From the NCBI RefSeq assembly GCF_022836935.1, contig NZ_CP083239.1, positions 2,060,001-2,124,000 on the forward strand: a stretch of DNA of 64,000 nt. Reading direction: 5' to 3'. Below, in pieces: positions 1 through 8,807 of this stretch; positions within the stretch are counted from its first letter, which is position 1; each line of letters begins with the position of its first letter. A program made the position numbers and the translations under genes. This DNA is from Ancylobacter polymorphus (lineage in GTDB: Bacteria; Pseudomonadota; Alphaproteobacteria; Rhizobiales; Xanthobacteraceae). The notes below the pieces were generated by a model. That model worked only from the letters and a program-made list of their open reading frames with translations. It did no database searches and was not told the DNA's origin.

Positions 1-1579
1 GCGCCTGTCGCAATATGGCGCGGGCGATGGCAAGGCGCTGGCGCTGGCCGCCGGACAGCGTGACGCCGCGCTCGCCCACCGGGGTTTCCCAGCCCTCGGG
101 AAGGCGGGCGACGAACTCGTCGGCGCGGGCCAGCCGGCCGGCTTCCTCCACCTCCGCATCGGTGGCGCCGGGGCGGCCGAGGCGGATGTTCTCGCGGATC
201 GAGGTGGCGAAGATGGCGACATCCTGCGGCACCAGCGCGATGCGCGCGCGCACCGCCTCCGGGTCGGCTTCGGCAATGTCGACGCCATCGACCAGCACCC
301 GGCCGGCGACGGGATCGTAGAAGCGCAGCAGCAGCTGGAACAGCGTGCTCTTGCCCGCCCCGGAGGGGCCGACCACCGCCACCCGCTCGCCCGGCGTCAC
401 CGCGAATCTCACGCCCGAGAGCGCCGGCAGGTCCGGCCTTGCGGGATAGGCGAAAGCGACATTCTCGAAGGCGACGGCGCCGCGCGCCGGTTCGGGCAGG
501 GCAATGGGGGCGGCGGGGGGCGCCACTTTCGGCTTTTCCGCCAGCAATTCGGCGATGCGCTCGGTCGCGCCGGCCGCCTGCGAAATCTCGCCCCACACTT
601 CGCCCAGCTGGCCGAGCCCGCTCGCCGCCAGCACGGCGTAGAGCACGAACTGGCCAAGCGTGCCGGCGCTCATCTCGCCAGCGAGGACGGCATTGGCGCC
701 GGCCCACAAGATGCCGACCACGCTGGCGAAGACGAGGAAGATGCCGATGCCGGTGAGAAAGGCGCGTGCCCGCACGGCGTTACGGGCGGCGCCGAAGGCG
801 TGCTCGACCTCGCCGCTGAACAGGCGCGCGGCGGCGCCCTCGGCCGTGTTGGCCTGAAGGCTGCGCACCGAGCCGATGGCTTCGGCGGCATAGGCCGAGG
901 CTTCCGCCAGCGTGTCCTGCGCCCCGCGCGAGCGCTTGCGCACGCCGCGACCGGCGCCGATCAGCAGCGCGACGATGACCGGAATCGCCACCAGCAGCGT
1001 CGCCGCCAGCCAGGGGCTGGTGATGACCATCATGATCGTGGCGCCGATGAACAGCAGGATGTTGCGCAGCGCGATGGAGGCCGAGGCGCCGACGGTCGAC
1101 TTGATCTGCGTGGTGTCGGCGGTGAGGCGCGAAATCAATTCGCCCGATTTGGCGCTGTCATAGAACGCGCCGTCGAGGGTGAGCAGATGGGCAAAGACCT
1201 GCGAGCGCAGATCCGCGACGATCCGCTCGCCGAGCGTCATGACGAGATAATAGCGCGCCGCCGAGGCCAGCGAGAGCACCGCCACCACGCCGATCATGAC
1301 TGCGAAATAGCGGTCGATGAAACCGGCATGGCTTTCGTCGAAGCCGAAATCGATCATTCGCCGCACCGCGATCGGCACCACCAGCGTCGCGATGGCGGCG
1401 ACCAGCAGGGCGGTGAGCGCCGCAAGAGCCCGGCCGCGATAGCGCATGAGATGCGGCCACAGCGCCATCAGCGGCTTCAGGCGCGGGCGGCGCGTGGCCG
1501 GCTTTTCCGGCAGGGTCGGCGCGGAGGCTTCGGTGGACGCGGCATTTGAAGGCTTGGAGGCGGCTTGTGTCACAGGCAT
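1..1579 (-). CDS. ABC exporter, fused permease/ATPase (3' end outside window)
   Basis: Half-size ABC exporter of the MsbA/LmrA type that would work as a homodimer in the inner membrane; the substrate cannot be read from sequence. The membrane domain spans about residues 40-330. The nucleotide-binding domain follows, with Walker A GPSGAGKST near residue 403 and the ABC signature LSGGQRQ near 507. Walker B and the H-loop lie beyond the left edge, so roughly the last 70-80 residues are missing. The ATG at 1579 opens a Pro/Ala-rich cytoplasmic lead-in (MPVTQAASK) before the first membrane segment. It is divergent from rpmE. Family assignment is secure; specific function is not. Confidence 0.9.
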   Translation of the reverse strand, partial: MPVTQAASKPSNAASTEASAPTLPEKPATRRPRLKPLMALWPHLMRYRGRALAALTALLVAAIATLVVPIAVRRMIDFGFDESHAGFIDRYFAVMIGVVAVLSLASAARYYLVMTLGERIVADLRSQVFAHLLTLDGAFYDSAKSGELISRLTADTTQIKSTVGASASIALRNILLFIGATIMMVITSPWLAATLLVAIPVIVALLIGAGRGVRKRSRGAQDTLAEASAYAAEAIGSVRSLQANTAEGAAARLFSGEVEHAFGAARNAVRARAFLTGIGIFLVFASVVGILWAGANAVLAGEMSAGTLGQFVLYAVLAASGLGQLGEVWGEISQAAGATERIAELLAEKPKVAPPAAPIALPEPARGAVAFENVAFAYPARPDLPALSGVRFAVTPGERVAVVGPSGAGKSTLFQLLLRFYDPVAGRVLVDGVDIAEADPEAVRARIALVPQDVAIFATSIRENIRLGRPGATDAEVEEAGRLARADEFVARLPEGWETPVGERGVTLSGGQRQRLAIARAILRQA

Positions 1580-1680
1580 GTCTCGGTTATAGAGCCGCTC
1601 GGATTTCCGGCAGGATCGTTTTGTAGATCGCCGCATGGCTCCCGCGAGGGGCCGGCCTGCGGCGGCTGAGGATGCTACCC

Positions 1681-1905
1681 ATGAAGAGCGACATCCATCC
1701 CGACTACCACTTCGTCAAGGTGGTGATGACGGACGGCACCGAGTACACGACCCGGACGACTTGGGGCAAGGAGGGCGATGTCCTCCAGCTCGATATCGAC
1801 CCGACCTCGCACCCGGCCTGGACCGGCGGCTCCGGCCAGCTGCTCGACCGCGCCGGTCGCGTGTCCAAGTTCCAGAAGAAGTTCGCGGGCTTCCTCAAGG
1901 CCTGA
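1681..1905 (+). CDS. rpmE: 50S ribosomal protein L31
   Basis: Ribosomal protein bL31, a component of the large subunit near the central protuberance. It has 74 residues, the usual length for the alphaproteobacterial form. It starts [10 protein letters not shown] and contains [11 protein letters not shown], both family hallmarks. The CxxC zinc ligands of type-A L31 are absent, as is common in Rhizobiales. An in-frame ATG three codons upstream exists, but homologues begin at MK-DIHPDYH and a GAGG motif lies about 9 bases before 1681. The gene is monocistronic and ends in a strong terminator (1957-1991). Confidence 0.95.
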   Translation: MKSDIHPDYHFVKVVMTDGTEYTTRTTWGKEGDVLQLDIDPTSHPAWTGGSGQLLDRAGRVSKFQKKFAGFLKA

Positions 1906-1956
1906 TCGGCCGGGAAGTGGCGTCCTTTCGGACGCCGCGCGACGCAACGACATCAA

Positions 1957-1991
1957 CCCTCGCGCCGGGTACGGCCTGGCGCGAGGGTTTT
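1957..1991 (+). terminator. Rho-independent terminator of rpmE
   Basis: A perfect 10-bp stem (ccctcgcgcc with ggcgcgaggg, loop 1967-1977) is followed by TTTT. It starts about 50 bases after the rpmE stop codon. Confidence 0.85.
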
Positions 1992-2037
1992 CGTTTGCCC
2001 TGGTTTTGACCGCGCCGTCCGCGCGCCGCACGTGCTG

Positions 2038-2610
2038 TCAGCGGCGCTCGAAGGCGCGGCGCAGCCGGCCGATCTGCCCAGCCACGACATTCGGTCGCAG
2101 GGCGGCCACATCCGCCGCCGATGGCGCGGCGAGGGCAGCGTCGAGCTGCGCGATCTGCCGCTGAAGCTCGAAGCTGCGGGCGATGAGCCCGGTCAGCGGC
2201 TCCGGCAGCAGCGCTTCCGCGTCCACGTCCCGCAGGGGGCCTTCTATGTCGATCTTGGCGGCTTCGCGGCGGGCGGTCGCCTCCGCCATCTCACCTTCCG
2301 CCACGGCGCGGCGCAGCAGCAGCCAGGAAGCGAGCTGCATCAGCCGCGTGGACAGCCGCATGCTCTGCTGCACATAGGCGGCAAGGCGCCCGCGCGAGCG
2401 TGCGGCGCTGGCCGCGCGGCCCTCACCATCGAGATAGGCGGCGGTTTCCTCGACCAGCGCCATGCCTTCCTGAAACAGCGCGAAGAAGGCGGGGGAGGCG
2501 AGGCGCCGCTCGGCAAAACGGATCATCTCCGCCGACGCCACCGTGCCCGGCGCGGCCCGGCCCGCCTCCGGGGTGCCGTCCCTGTCCGAATCTTCGCGGA
2601 AGCTGCCCAT
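2038..2610 (-). CDS. rcdA: DUF1465 / RcdA-family protein
   Basis: 190-residue homologue of RcdA, which in Caulobacter is an adaptor for ClpXP proteolysis of the cell-cycle regulator CtrA (family knowledge). The hallmark block is ALFQEGMALVEETAAYLDG followed by SMRLSTRLMQLASWLLLRRAV, a helical bundle. The frame is open farther upstream, but the ATG at 2610 (MGSFREDSD) removes a low-complexity, Pro/Arg-rich extension and fits the family length. The DUF1192 gene lies upstream on the same strand, a common pairing in Rhizobiales. Whether it acts on CtrA here is inference. Confidence 0.85.
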   Translation of the reverse strand: MGSFREDSDRDGTPEAGRAAPGTVASAEMIRFAERRLASPAFFALFQEGMALVEETAAYLDGEGRAASAARSRGRLAAYVQQSMRLSTRLMQLASWLLLRRAVAEGEMAEATARREAAKIDIEGPLRDVDAEALLPEPLTGLIARSFELQRQIAQLDAALAAPSAADVAALRPNVVAGQIGRLRRAFERR

Positions 2611-2739
2611 CGCGGCGAAACCCTCAACGACGCCCGGCGGCGTCTGACACCGCTGTCTGTCGCGCAGCCGTGCGGCGCTGTCCAGCCGGGGAGGGCGGAA
2701 TCGCGTTCGGCCTGATGGCGGCTTGGGATAGCGGGGATG

Positions 2740-2766
2740 AAAAAAGAGCCGCCCAGGGGGCGGCTC
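2740..2766 (-). terminator. Terminator downstream of the DUF1192 gene
   Basis: Read on the minus strand: a 9-bp perfect stem (gagccgccc with gggcggctc, 3-base loop) followed by six T. It ends the transcript of the DUF1192 gene and separates it from the rcdA-like gene. Confidence 0.8.
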
Positions 2767-2874
2767 GTAAAGTGGTAGACAGGGATGCGTCAAACAGAGT
2801 GGACAGAGGCCACTCGCGGTCAAAAAGGACCGGCGCCAGTAATAGGTCGGAAACCTTAATCGGGGGTTAAGGCA

Positions 2875-3081
2875 TCAGCGCTTGAAGACGTTCTCGGCGG
2901 CGAGGCGGGAGGCGCGCTTGGCCTCCAGGGCCTGCTTCAGCCGCTCGATTTCGGCGGCGAGCTGAACGATGCGCTCCTCGATCTCGGTCTCGGAGAGGGC
3001 GGAAATATCGGTGCCGACCATGTGGGTTGCGGGCTTCGCTGCCGGGGCCGCCGAGGGGAAAAGGTCATCGTCGATCGCCAT
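2875..3081 (-). CDS. DUF1192 family small protein
   Basis: 68-residue acidic, helical protein of the DUF1192 family. The core is ALSETEIEERIVQLAAEIERL, which suggests a short coiled coil. The start MAIDDDLFP at 3081 matches the family better than the upstream in-frame ATG at 3111. Function is unknown. It is divergent from the quinone oxidoreductase gene and followed by its own terminator. Confidence 0.85.
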   Translation of the reverse strand: MAIDDDLFPSAAPAAKPATHMVGTDISALSETEIEERIVQLAAEIERLKQALEAKRASRLAAENVFKR

Positions 3082-3203
3082 CGCTCTGCTCCTGTTCGTC
3101 GCCCGGCACATGCAATGAACTTAGCCGCCCCTGTGCGCGGTTGCCAGCACTGGCGGCTTGACCTAGGACGGACGGAACATTCGAACAGGATGAGGACGAC
3201 GCC

Positions 3204-4205
3204 GTGACCGAGCTGCCCGCCACCATGACCGCCATCGGCCTGCCCACGCCGGGCGGACCGGAAGCCCTGGTTCCCGTGGAGCGGCCGGTGCCGGTCCCGG
3301 GCGCGGGCGAAATCCTGGTCAAGGTGGCGGCCGCCGGCGTCAATCGCCCGGATGTGATGCAGCGCAAGGGCCTGTACCCGCCGCCGCCCGGCGCGCCGGA
3401 CATTCCCGGCCTCGAAATCGCCGGCGAGGTGGTGGCGCTCGGCGCGGGCGTGACGCGCTGGAAGCTCGGCGACAAGGTGTGCGCGCTGGTCTCCGGCGGC
3501 GGCTATGCCCAGTATTGTCTGGCGGATGAGGGCTCTGCCCTGCCGGTGCCTGCGGGGCTTTCCATGGTCGAGGCGGCGGCGCTGCCGGAGACCTTCTTCA
3601 CCGTCTGGACCAATGTGTTCGACCTCGCCGGGCTGAAGGCGGGCGAGCGATTCCTCGTGCATGGCGGCACCTCCGGTATCGGCACGACGGCGATCCAGCT
3701 CGCCAAGGCCTTTGGCGCCACCGTGTTCACCACCGCGGGCAGCGCCGAGAAGTGCGAGGTCTGCCGCCAGCTCGGCGCCGATGTCGCCATCGACTACAAG
3801 ACCGAGGACTTCGTCGCCGTGGTGAAGGAGAAGGCCGGCGGCAAGGGCGTCAACGTCATTCTCGACATGGTGGGCGGCTCCTACATTGCCCGCAATTACG
3901 AGGCCGCCGCGCCGCAGGCCCGGCTGGTGCAGATCGCCTTCATGGAAGGCTCCAAGGTGCAGATCGACTTCATGCGGCTGATGCTCAAGCGCCTGTCGCA
4001 TATGGGCTCGACCCTGCGCTCGCGGCCCAAGGCGGAGAAGGCGGCGATCGCCGCGTCGCTGGTCGAGAAGGTGTGGCCGCTGATCGAGGCCGGCAAGGTC
4101 AAGCCTGTCATGGACCAGAGCTTCCCGCTGGAAAAGGCCAGCGAGGCTCATGCCCGGATGGAGACCAGCGCGCATATCGGCAAGATCATGCTCACCGTGG
4201 GGTGA
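3204..4205 (+). CDS. NAD(P)H-quinone oxidoreductase, zinc-independent MDR (PIG3-like)
   Basis: Zinc-independent medium-chain dehydrogenase/reductase, about 333 residues. The N-terminal GroES-like domain contains GVNRPDVMQRKG and PGLEIAGEV. The Rossmann domain carries the dinucleotide motif HGGTSGIGTTAIQLAKAFGA. The zinc ligands of true alcohol dehydrogenases are absent, so NADPH-dependent quinone or enone reduction is likely. The frame opens at GTG 3204; ATG 3225 (MTAIGLPTPGG) fits many homologues and may be the real start. The physiological substrate is unknown. Confidence 0.85.
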   Translation: MTELPATMTAIGLPTPGGPEALVPVERPVPVPGAGEILVKVAAAGVNRPDVMQRKGLYPPPPGAPDIPGLEIAGEVVALGAGVTRWKLGDKVCALVSGGGYAQYCLADEGSALPVPAGLSMVEAAALPETFFTVWTNVFDLAGLKAGERFLVHGGTSGIGTTAIQLAKAFGATVFTTAGSAEKCEVCRQLGADVAIDYKTEDFVAVVKEKAGGKGVNVILDMVGGSYIARNYEAAAPQARLVQIAFMEGSKVQIDFMRLMLKRLSHMGSTLRSRPKAEKAAIAASLVEKVWPLIEAGKVKPVMDQSFPLEKASEAHARMETSAHIGKIMLTVG

Positions 4206-4250
4206 GGCCTGACAGATCGCTGCGGCGGATGTCCGGGCGAGGGGCATGCC

Positions 4251-4378
4251 GAAGACTCTTCGCTGGGTCCCGGATCGGCGCGGCGCCTTGCGCCGCTGGT
4301 CCGGGACACAGCGCTTCGTGTCCCGGACCAGCGACGGCGTAGCCGGAGCGCCGAGCCGGGACCCAGGCGAGACTCTTT
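4251..4378 (+). repeat. Palindromic intergenic repeat, family C, copy 1
   Basis: About 128 bp with inverted ends (CTGGGTCCCGG near 4264 and CCGGGACCCAGG near 4356) and an inner inverted pair of GGTCCGGGACAC and GTGTCCCGGACC. A second copy in the same orientation lies at 50971-51101. It fills the gap between the quinone oxidoreductase gene and the 6S RNA. No coding potential is seen. Confidence 0.75.
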
Positions 4379-4440
4379 GGCGGAAACGCGACGCGCCCGC
4401 CCCCGTTCACCGAAAGCTGTTCAGCCGCCGTCATCCCCCT

Positions 4441-4470
4441 CTGGCAATTTTCCCTGCGGCGTCCTAGATT
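4441..4470 (+). promoter_or_regulatory. Candidate sigma70 promoter of 6S RNA
   Basis: CTGGCA (4441-4446) and TAGATT (4465-4470) are separated by 18 bases. This puts the expected start near 4477, where the closing stem of the 6S RNA begins. Confidence 0.55.
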
Positions 4471-4476
4471 TGTCAC

Positions 4477-4631
4477 GCGGGGCTGCGGGGTTCGTCAGGA
4501 GCACATATTTCCGGGGCCTTATCGATCTCAAAGGGAGCTGTCCCTGACCTTGCCCCTGGGCTTGGACACACGGCGCCCACCTACGTTGTAGGTTCCCGGG
4601 ATCGAGCCTCCAACGGCCATCGTGGCTCCGC
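4477..4631 (+). ncRNA. ssrS: 6S RNA
   Basis: Candidate 6S RNA, which binds the sigma70 RNA polymerase holoenzyme and regulates it with growth phase. Support: it lies 12 bases before the 5-formyltetrahydrofolate cyclo-ligase gene, the classic ssrS neighbour. Its length of about 155 nt is usual. The ends can pair (gcggggct at 4477 with ggctccgc near 4624). Internal segments such as CCTTGCCCCTGGGC and CACCTACGTTGTAGG can form the long interrupted rod. A promoter with proper spacing precedes it. End positions are estimates from folding by eye. Confidence 0.75.
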
Positions 4632-4643
4632 ACTCATTGCATC

Positions 4644-5249
4644 ATGCCTCTTGTGACAGACGCCCAACTCGACAAGGCCAGCCTCCGCACCGTGGCCCTC
4701 GCCCGGCGGGCGGCGCTTGAGCCTGCCGCGCGCGCGGCGGCGGCGGAAGCGGCTGCTGCCCACGCCATGGAATGGCTCGGCGCGGTGCGGGGCGAAGTCG
4801 TCTCCGTCTTCGCGTCCATTGGCGGCGAGATCGATACCGGTCCGCTGGTGCGTCGGCTGCGAGAGGCCGGCGCGTGCATCGCCCTGCCGATCGTGCTGGA
4901 AATCGGCAAGCCGCTGCTGTTCCGGCTGTGGGAGGCGGGGGTCGAACTAATCCCCTCCGCCGGTCCCGGCCGCATGGCCATTCCCGCCCCGCCGGAGGAC
5001 GCGCCCGCTGTCTCGCCCGATGTGCTCGTGGTGCCGCTCGCCGGCTTCGATGCGCGCGGCAACCGGCTCGGCTATGGAGCGGGCTTCTATGATCGCACGC
5101 TCAGCCTGCTGCGCCACGCCAAGCGCGTCGAAGCGTTGGGCTATGCCTTCGCGGTGCAGGAATTGCCCGCCGTGCCGGCGGAGGCACATGATGAGCGGCT
5201 CGACGCCATCGCCACCGATGCCGGTGTCGTCCGCCCGGCCGAGGAGTGA
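4644..5249 (+). CDS. 5-formyltetrahydrofolate cyclo-ligase
   Basis: Converts 5-formyl-THF plus ATP to 5,10-methenyl-THF, returning stored folate to the one-carbon pool in the cytosol. 201 residues, normal length. N-terminal basic helix LRTVALARRAAL, nucleotide-site loop VVPLAGFDARGNRLGYGAGFYDR (residues ~130-152) and C-terminal HDERLDAI are all family signatures. The ATG at 4644 follows the 6S RNA; the next gene (YmdB type) starts 3 bases after the stop, so they are co-transcribed. The folate role also fits the one-carbon flux from sarcosine oxidation encoded farther right. Confidence 0.92.
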   Translation: MPLVTDAQLDKASLRTVALARRAALEPAARAAAAEAAAAHAMEWLGAVRGEVVSVFASIGGEIDTGPLVRRLREAGACIALPIVLEIGKPLLFRLWEAGVELIPSAGPGRMAIPAPPEDAPAVSPDVLVVPLAGFDARGNRLGYGAGFYDRTLSLLRHAKRVEALGYAFAVQELPAVPAEAHDERLDAIATDAGVVRPAEE

Positions 5250-5252
5250 CGC

Positions 5253-6068
5253 ATGCGCCTTCTTTTCCTCGGTGATGTGGTCGGGCGTCCCGGCCGCCAG
5301 GTCGTGCTGGAGCACCTGCCGCGCCTGCGCCGCCAATGGGCGCTCGATTTCGTCGTCGTGAATGGCGAGAACGCCGCCGGTGGCTTTGGCATCACCGAGG
5401 CGATCTATGAGGAGTTCCTGGAGGCTGGCGCTGACGCGGTCACGCTCGGCAACCACGCCTTCGACCAGCGCGAAGCGCTGGTGTTCATCGAGCGTGCGCC
5501 GCGCCTCGTCCGCCCCGCCAATTATCCGCCCGGCACGCCCGGACGCGGGGCGGCGCTGATCGAGGCGAATAATGGCGCGCAGGTGCTGGTGGTCAACATG
5601 ATGGGCCGTGCCTTCATGGAGCCGCTCGACGACCCCTTCGCCGCCATCGACCGCGAGCTCGACGCGGCCCCGCTGGGACTGGTGGCGGATGCGGCCATTG
5701 TCGATTTCCACGCCGAAACCACCAGCGAGAAGCAGGCCTTCGGCCATTGGTGCGACGGAAGGGCGAGCCTCGTCATCGGGACCCATACCCATGTGCCGAC
5801 CGCCGACCACCGCATCCTCTCCGCCGGCACCGCCTATATGACCGATGTCGGCATGTGCGGCTGCTATGACGGGGTGATCGGCATGGACAAGGAGGAGCCG
5901 CTGCGCCGCTTTACCCGCAAGATCGGCTCGTCGCGCTTCGAGCCGGCGACCGGGCCGGGCACGCTGTCGGGGCTCGCGGTGGAGACGGATGGCAGCGGGC
6001 ACGCGATTGCCGTGGCGCCGGTGCGCATCGGTGGTAACCTGTGCGGGGCCGTGCCGGACTTCTGGTAG
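5253..6068 (+). CDS. ymdB: TIGR00282/YmdB-type metallophosphoesterase
   Basis: 271-residue calcineurin-like phosphoesterase related to Bacillus YmdB, a 2',3'-cyclic nucleotide phosphodiesterase. Metal-binding motifs are visible: FLGDVVGRPGR at the N-terminus, NGENAAGG, TLGNHAFD and GTHTHVPTADHR. It is tightly coupled to the folate gene upstream (3-base gap). Its physiological substrate in alphaproteobacteria is not established. Confidence 0.88.
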   Translation: MRLLFLGDVVGRPGRQVVLEHLPRLRRQWALDFVVVNGENAAGGFGITEAIYEEFLEAGADAVTLGNHAFDQREALVFIERAPRLVRPANYPPGTPGRGAALIEANNGAQVLVVNMMGRAFMEPLDDPFAAIDRELDAAPLGLVADAAIVDFHAETTSEKQAFGHWCDGRASLVIGTHTHVPTADHRILSAGTAYMTDVGMCGCYDGVIGMDKEEPLRRFTRKIGSSRFEPATGPGTLSGLAVETDGSGHAIAVAPVRIGGNLCGAVPDFW

Positions 6069-6123
6069 GGTGCCGGCGAGGCGGCCGAGCCGCTTTCACC
6101 CCTCTCCTTTGTCAGAGGCATGC

Positions 6124-6939
6124 ATGGGTATGTTGGACGTGCTCAGAACGCAGGGGTGGTTGCGTTTCGTTTCCAAGGCGCCGCGAAGGGTCCGGCGAGT
6201 CGTCGTTCGCAAGATAAATAAACTATTCAACCGTAATATTGTGCGTTCATTCTACGGTGTGTTTTTGACGGAAAATGGGAACGACGCGACCTTTCGTTTC
6301 TGCGTTAACGGGACCTATGGAACATTTTACTCGAATTATCTGCGGGAAATCGATTACCCGTTCATTTTTGTAGATATCGGGGCAAATCAGGGACTTTATT
6401 CCCTCATCGCTGCTCAAAATCCTTACTGCGAACGAGCCGTCAGTCTTGAGCCGGTGAGCGAGACGTTCCGTCTGCTCACCGCCAACATCCGTGCCAATGG
6501 ATTGGCGGGCATGATTGTCGCGTTGAATTGTGGCCTGTCGTCCGAGAATGCGCGCGTGAAAATCCGCTTGAAGCCGGGGCATAGCGGCGCGGCTTCCCTT
6601 CACAACACGTTCGCCGGCACGGAGGGCGTCGAGGAAATCCAGATTTCCACCGCCGCGATCCTCGAGCCTTATCTTGCCCCGGGCCTTCCATTGGTCGTGA
6701 AGATCGACACCGAGGGCCATGAGCACGTGGTGATCGGGGAGTTGGCGCGAAGCCGTTTTGCCGACCGGGTGATCTCTGTGTTCTATGAAGTCGATGTCGC
6801 GTGGGCGGACCCGGAAAATCTCAAGGCGGGTCTGCGCGCCATGGGGTTCGACCATTTCCACCCGATCCGCGGCGGCACGCATTACGATGTGATGGCGACA
6901 CGGCAGGGGGGCGGGTCTGCGGAGTGTCGAGCCGCGTAA
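6124..6939 (+). CDS. FkbM family methyltransferase
   Basis: SAM-dependent methyltransferase of the FkbM family, usually O-methylating sugars or polyketides. SAM motif I is FVDIGANQGLYSLIA; motif II region is SLEPVSETFRLLTANI; the later VKIDTEGHEHVVIGEL is the FkbM signature. The ATG at 6124 has AGAGG 5-9 bases upstream; ATG 6130 is also possible. The first third (about 6180-6430) is clearly richer in A and T than the flanking genes, with codons such as AAA, ATT and TTT that neighbours avoid, suggesting recent acquisition. No glycan cluster is nearby, so the substrate is unknown. Confidence 0.85.
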   Translation: MGMLDVLRTQGWLRFVSKAPRRVRRVVVRKINKLFNRNIVRSFYGVFLTENGNDATFRFCVNGTYGTFYSNYLREIDYPFIFVDIGANQGLYSLIAAQNPYCERAVSLEPVSETFRLLTANIRANGLAGMIVALNCGLSSENARVKIRLKPGHSGAASLHNTFAGTEGVEEIQISTAAILEPYLAPGLPLVVKIDTEGHEHVVIGELARSRFADRVISVFYEVDVAWADPENLKAGLRAMGFDHFHPIRGGTHYDVMATRQGGGSAECRAA

Positions 6940-7058
6940 GGTGATGCGCTCTGCGCTTTACGCGCGCCCGCCCTCTCGCCTATAAGCCGCGCACCTTTTC
7001 TTTCAGGCATTCGACACGGCCGGGCCACGGGCCCGCCCGGTGTGACGTGGAGGCGGCC

Positions 7059-7805
7059 ATGGCCGGGCATTCGCAATTCAAGAACATCATGCACCGCAAG
7101 GGCAAGCAGGACGCGGTGCGTTCCAAGCTGTTCTCCAAGCTGGCGCGTGAAATCACCGTCGCGGCCAAGCTCGGCATGCCCGACCCGGCGATGAACCCGC
7201 GCCTGCGCGCCGCCGTGCTGGCGGCCCGCGCGGAAAACATGCCCAAGGACAATATCGACCGCGCGATCAAGAAGGCGCTGGGCGGCGACTCGGAGAACTA
7301 TGATGAGATCCGCTATGAGGGCTACGGCCCCGGCGGTGTCGCCGTCATCGTCGAGGCGCTGACCGACAACCGCAACCGCACCGCCTCGGAAGTGCGCTCC
7401 TACTTCACCAAGTCCGGCGGGGCGCTGGCCGAGACCGGCGCGGTCTCCTTCATGTTCGACCGCATCGGCACGGTGGAGTTCGACGCCGCCAAGGCCTCGG
7501 CCGACGCCATGCTGGAAGCCGCCATCGACGCCGGCGCGGATGACGTGACTTCGGACGAGAACGGCCATGAGGTCGTCTGCTCGGTGGAGAACCTGCACGA
7601 GGTCGCCCGGGCGCTGGAAGCCAAGTTCGGCGAGCCGCGCAAATCCGGCCTCGTCTGGCGGCCGCAGAACACGGTGGCGGTGGATGACGAAGTGGCGGAA
7701 AAGCTGATCCGCCTCGTCGACAATCTCAACGACAATGACGACGTGCAGAACGTCTATGCCAATTTCGAGCTGTCCGACGCCTTCATGGCGAAGATGGGCG
7801 GCTGA
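7059..7805 (+). CDS. yebC: YebC/PmpR family DNA-binding regulator
   Basis: 248 residues. Starts [18 protein letters not shown], the invariant family N-terminus, so ATG 7059 is preferred over the in-frame ATG at 7047; GTGGAGG precedes it. Contains the typical [15 protein letters not shown] and [14 protein letters not shown] blocks. YebC-type proteins act as transcriptional regulators, and some relieve ribosome stalling at proline runs. It commonly sits next to ruvC; here two transporter genes lie between them. Confidence 0.93.
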   Translation: MAGHSQFKNIMHRKGKQDAVRSKLFSKLAREITVAAKLGMPDPAMNPRLRAAVLAARAENMPKDNIDRAIKKALGGDSENYDEIRYEGYGPGGVAVIVEALTDNRNRTASEVRSYFTKSGGALAETGAVSFMFDRIGTVEFDAAKASADAMLEAAIDAGADDVTSDENGHEVVCSVENLHEVARALEAKFGEPRKSGLVWRPQNTVAVDDEVAEKLIRLVDNLNDNDDVQNVYANFELSDAFMAKMGG

Positions 7806-7820
7806 TCTGGGTCGCGCTGC

Positions 7821-8567
7821 TCACCGCCCGATCAGCGTGTCGAACAGCGGCAGGCTGATGAGGGCGGCGGCGGCGATGACCCAATAGGCGGCGACGCGGT
7901 AGTGCCGGTCCGACGCGCCGCGAAAGGCGCGCGCGCCGGCATAGAGCCCGAGCGCATAGGCCGGCCCGAGAAGCAGGGTCAGCCTCCCGACCTCGGCGGT
8001 GAACATGCCGTTGAGCGCGTAGGAGGAGCCGGTCGCCAGCGTCACCAGCGCGAAGAAGCCGAACAGGTTCGCCCGCACCAGCACGGAGGGCTGGCCGCTG
8101 CCGAGCCAGTACACCACCACGGCAGGCCCGGACATCTGTGCCGCGCCGCCGCAGAAGCCGGCGACCGCGCCGATGCCCAGCGTGACGGGCAGGGTGTGCC
8201 GGCCGGTGTGGCGCCAGCCCGAGGCCAGCAGCGCCAGCAGCCCCAGCCCGAGAAAGGCGAGCGCCCAGCGCACCACCAGCGGGTTCGTATGCTGCAATAC
8301 CCACACGCCGGCCGGAACCGCCACCACGGCGCCCACCGCCAGCGGGGCGACCTGTCGCCAGACACAGGCGCGCAGCGCCGGAACGACGAAGGGCAGCGTC
8401 ATCAGCGTGTCGATGAGCAGGAGCGAGGGCACCGCCACGCGCGGGCCATAGGCGGCGCTGACCAGCGGCACGAAGATGAGGGCTCCGCCGAAGCCCGAGA
8501 AGCCGCGCGTCGCGCCAGCAATGAGCGCGGTGAGGAAGGCCCAGGCAAGGGCGGTGTCGAGGGCCAT
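7821..8567 (-). CDS. TSUP-family (TauE/SafE) permease
   Basis: Integral membrane protein of 248 residues with about eight membrane segments and two TauE/SafE repeats: GATRGFSGFGGALIFVP at residues 16-32, and AGFCGGAAQMSGP in the second half. TSUP carriers export or import sulfite, sulfoacetate and other organic anions; the substrate here is unknown. The ATG at 8567 (MALDTALAWAF) begins directly at the first membrane helix; the frame stays open upstream with non-membrane sequence. It is convergent with yebC, 15 bases from its stop. Confidence 0.85.
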   Translation of the reverse strand: MALDTALAWAFLTALIAGATRGFSGFGGALIFVPLVSAAYGPRVAVPSLLLIDTLMTLPFVVPALRACVWRQVAPLAVGAVVAVPAGVWVLQHTNPLVVRWALAFLGLGLLALLASGWRHTGRHTLPVTLGIGAVAGFCGGAAQMSGPAVVVYWLGSGQPSVLVRANLFGFFALVTLATGSSYALNGMFTAEVGRLTLLLGPAYALGLYAGARAFRGASDRHYRVAAYWVIAAAALISLPLFDTLIGR

Positions 8568-8807
8568 GAACGAACCGGGGGGAAGGCGCACGCCGCCAGG
8601 GCCTGCGTGCGTAGAGCTAGCTCCCCGCCAGAGACGCGTCAACATGATCGGCGATCGAACCGTCCCATCCATCAGTTTTCGCGAACGTGCCTATTCGCAA
8701 AACGCGTTTGCGAAGACGGGTCGCGCGCGCCACATTTCGGCTAACGCTCATCCCGGCCGCGCCGGGTACCCCTCTTGCTTGCGCCGCTTTGCGGCGGGAA
8801 TTCGCTC

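Noticed and set aside
800..1549. 249-codon open frame opposite the ABC exporter
   Set aside because: Antisense shadow; the exporter frame has Walker A and ABC signature motifs.
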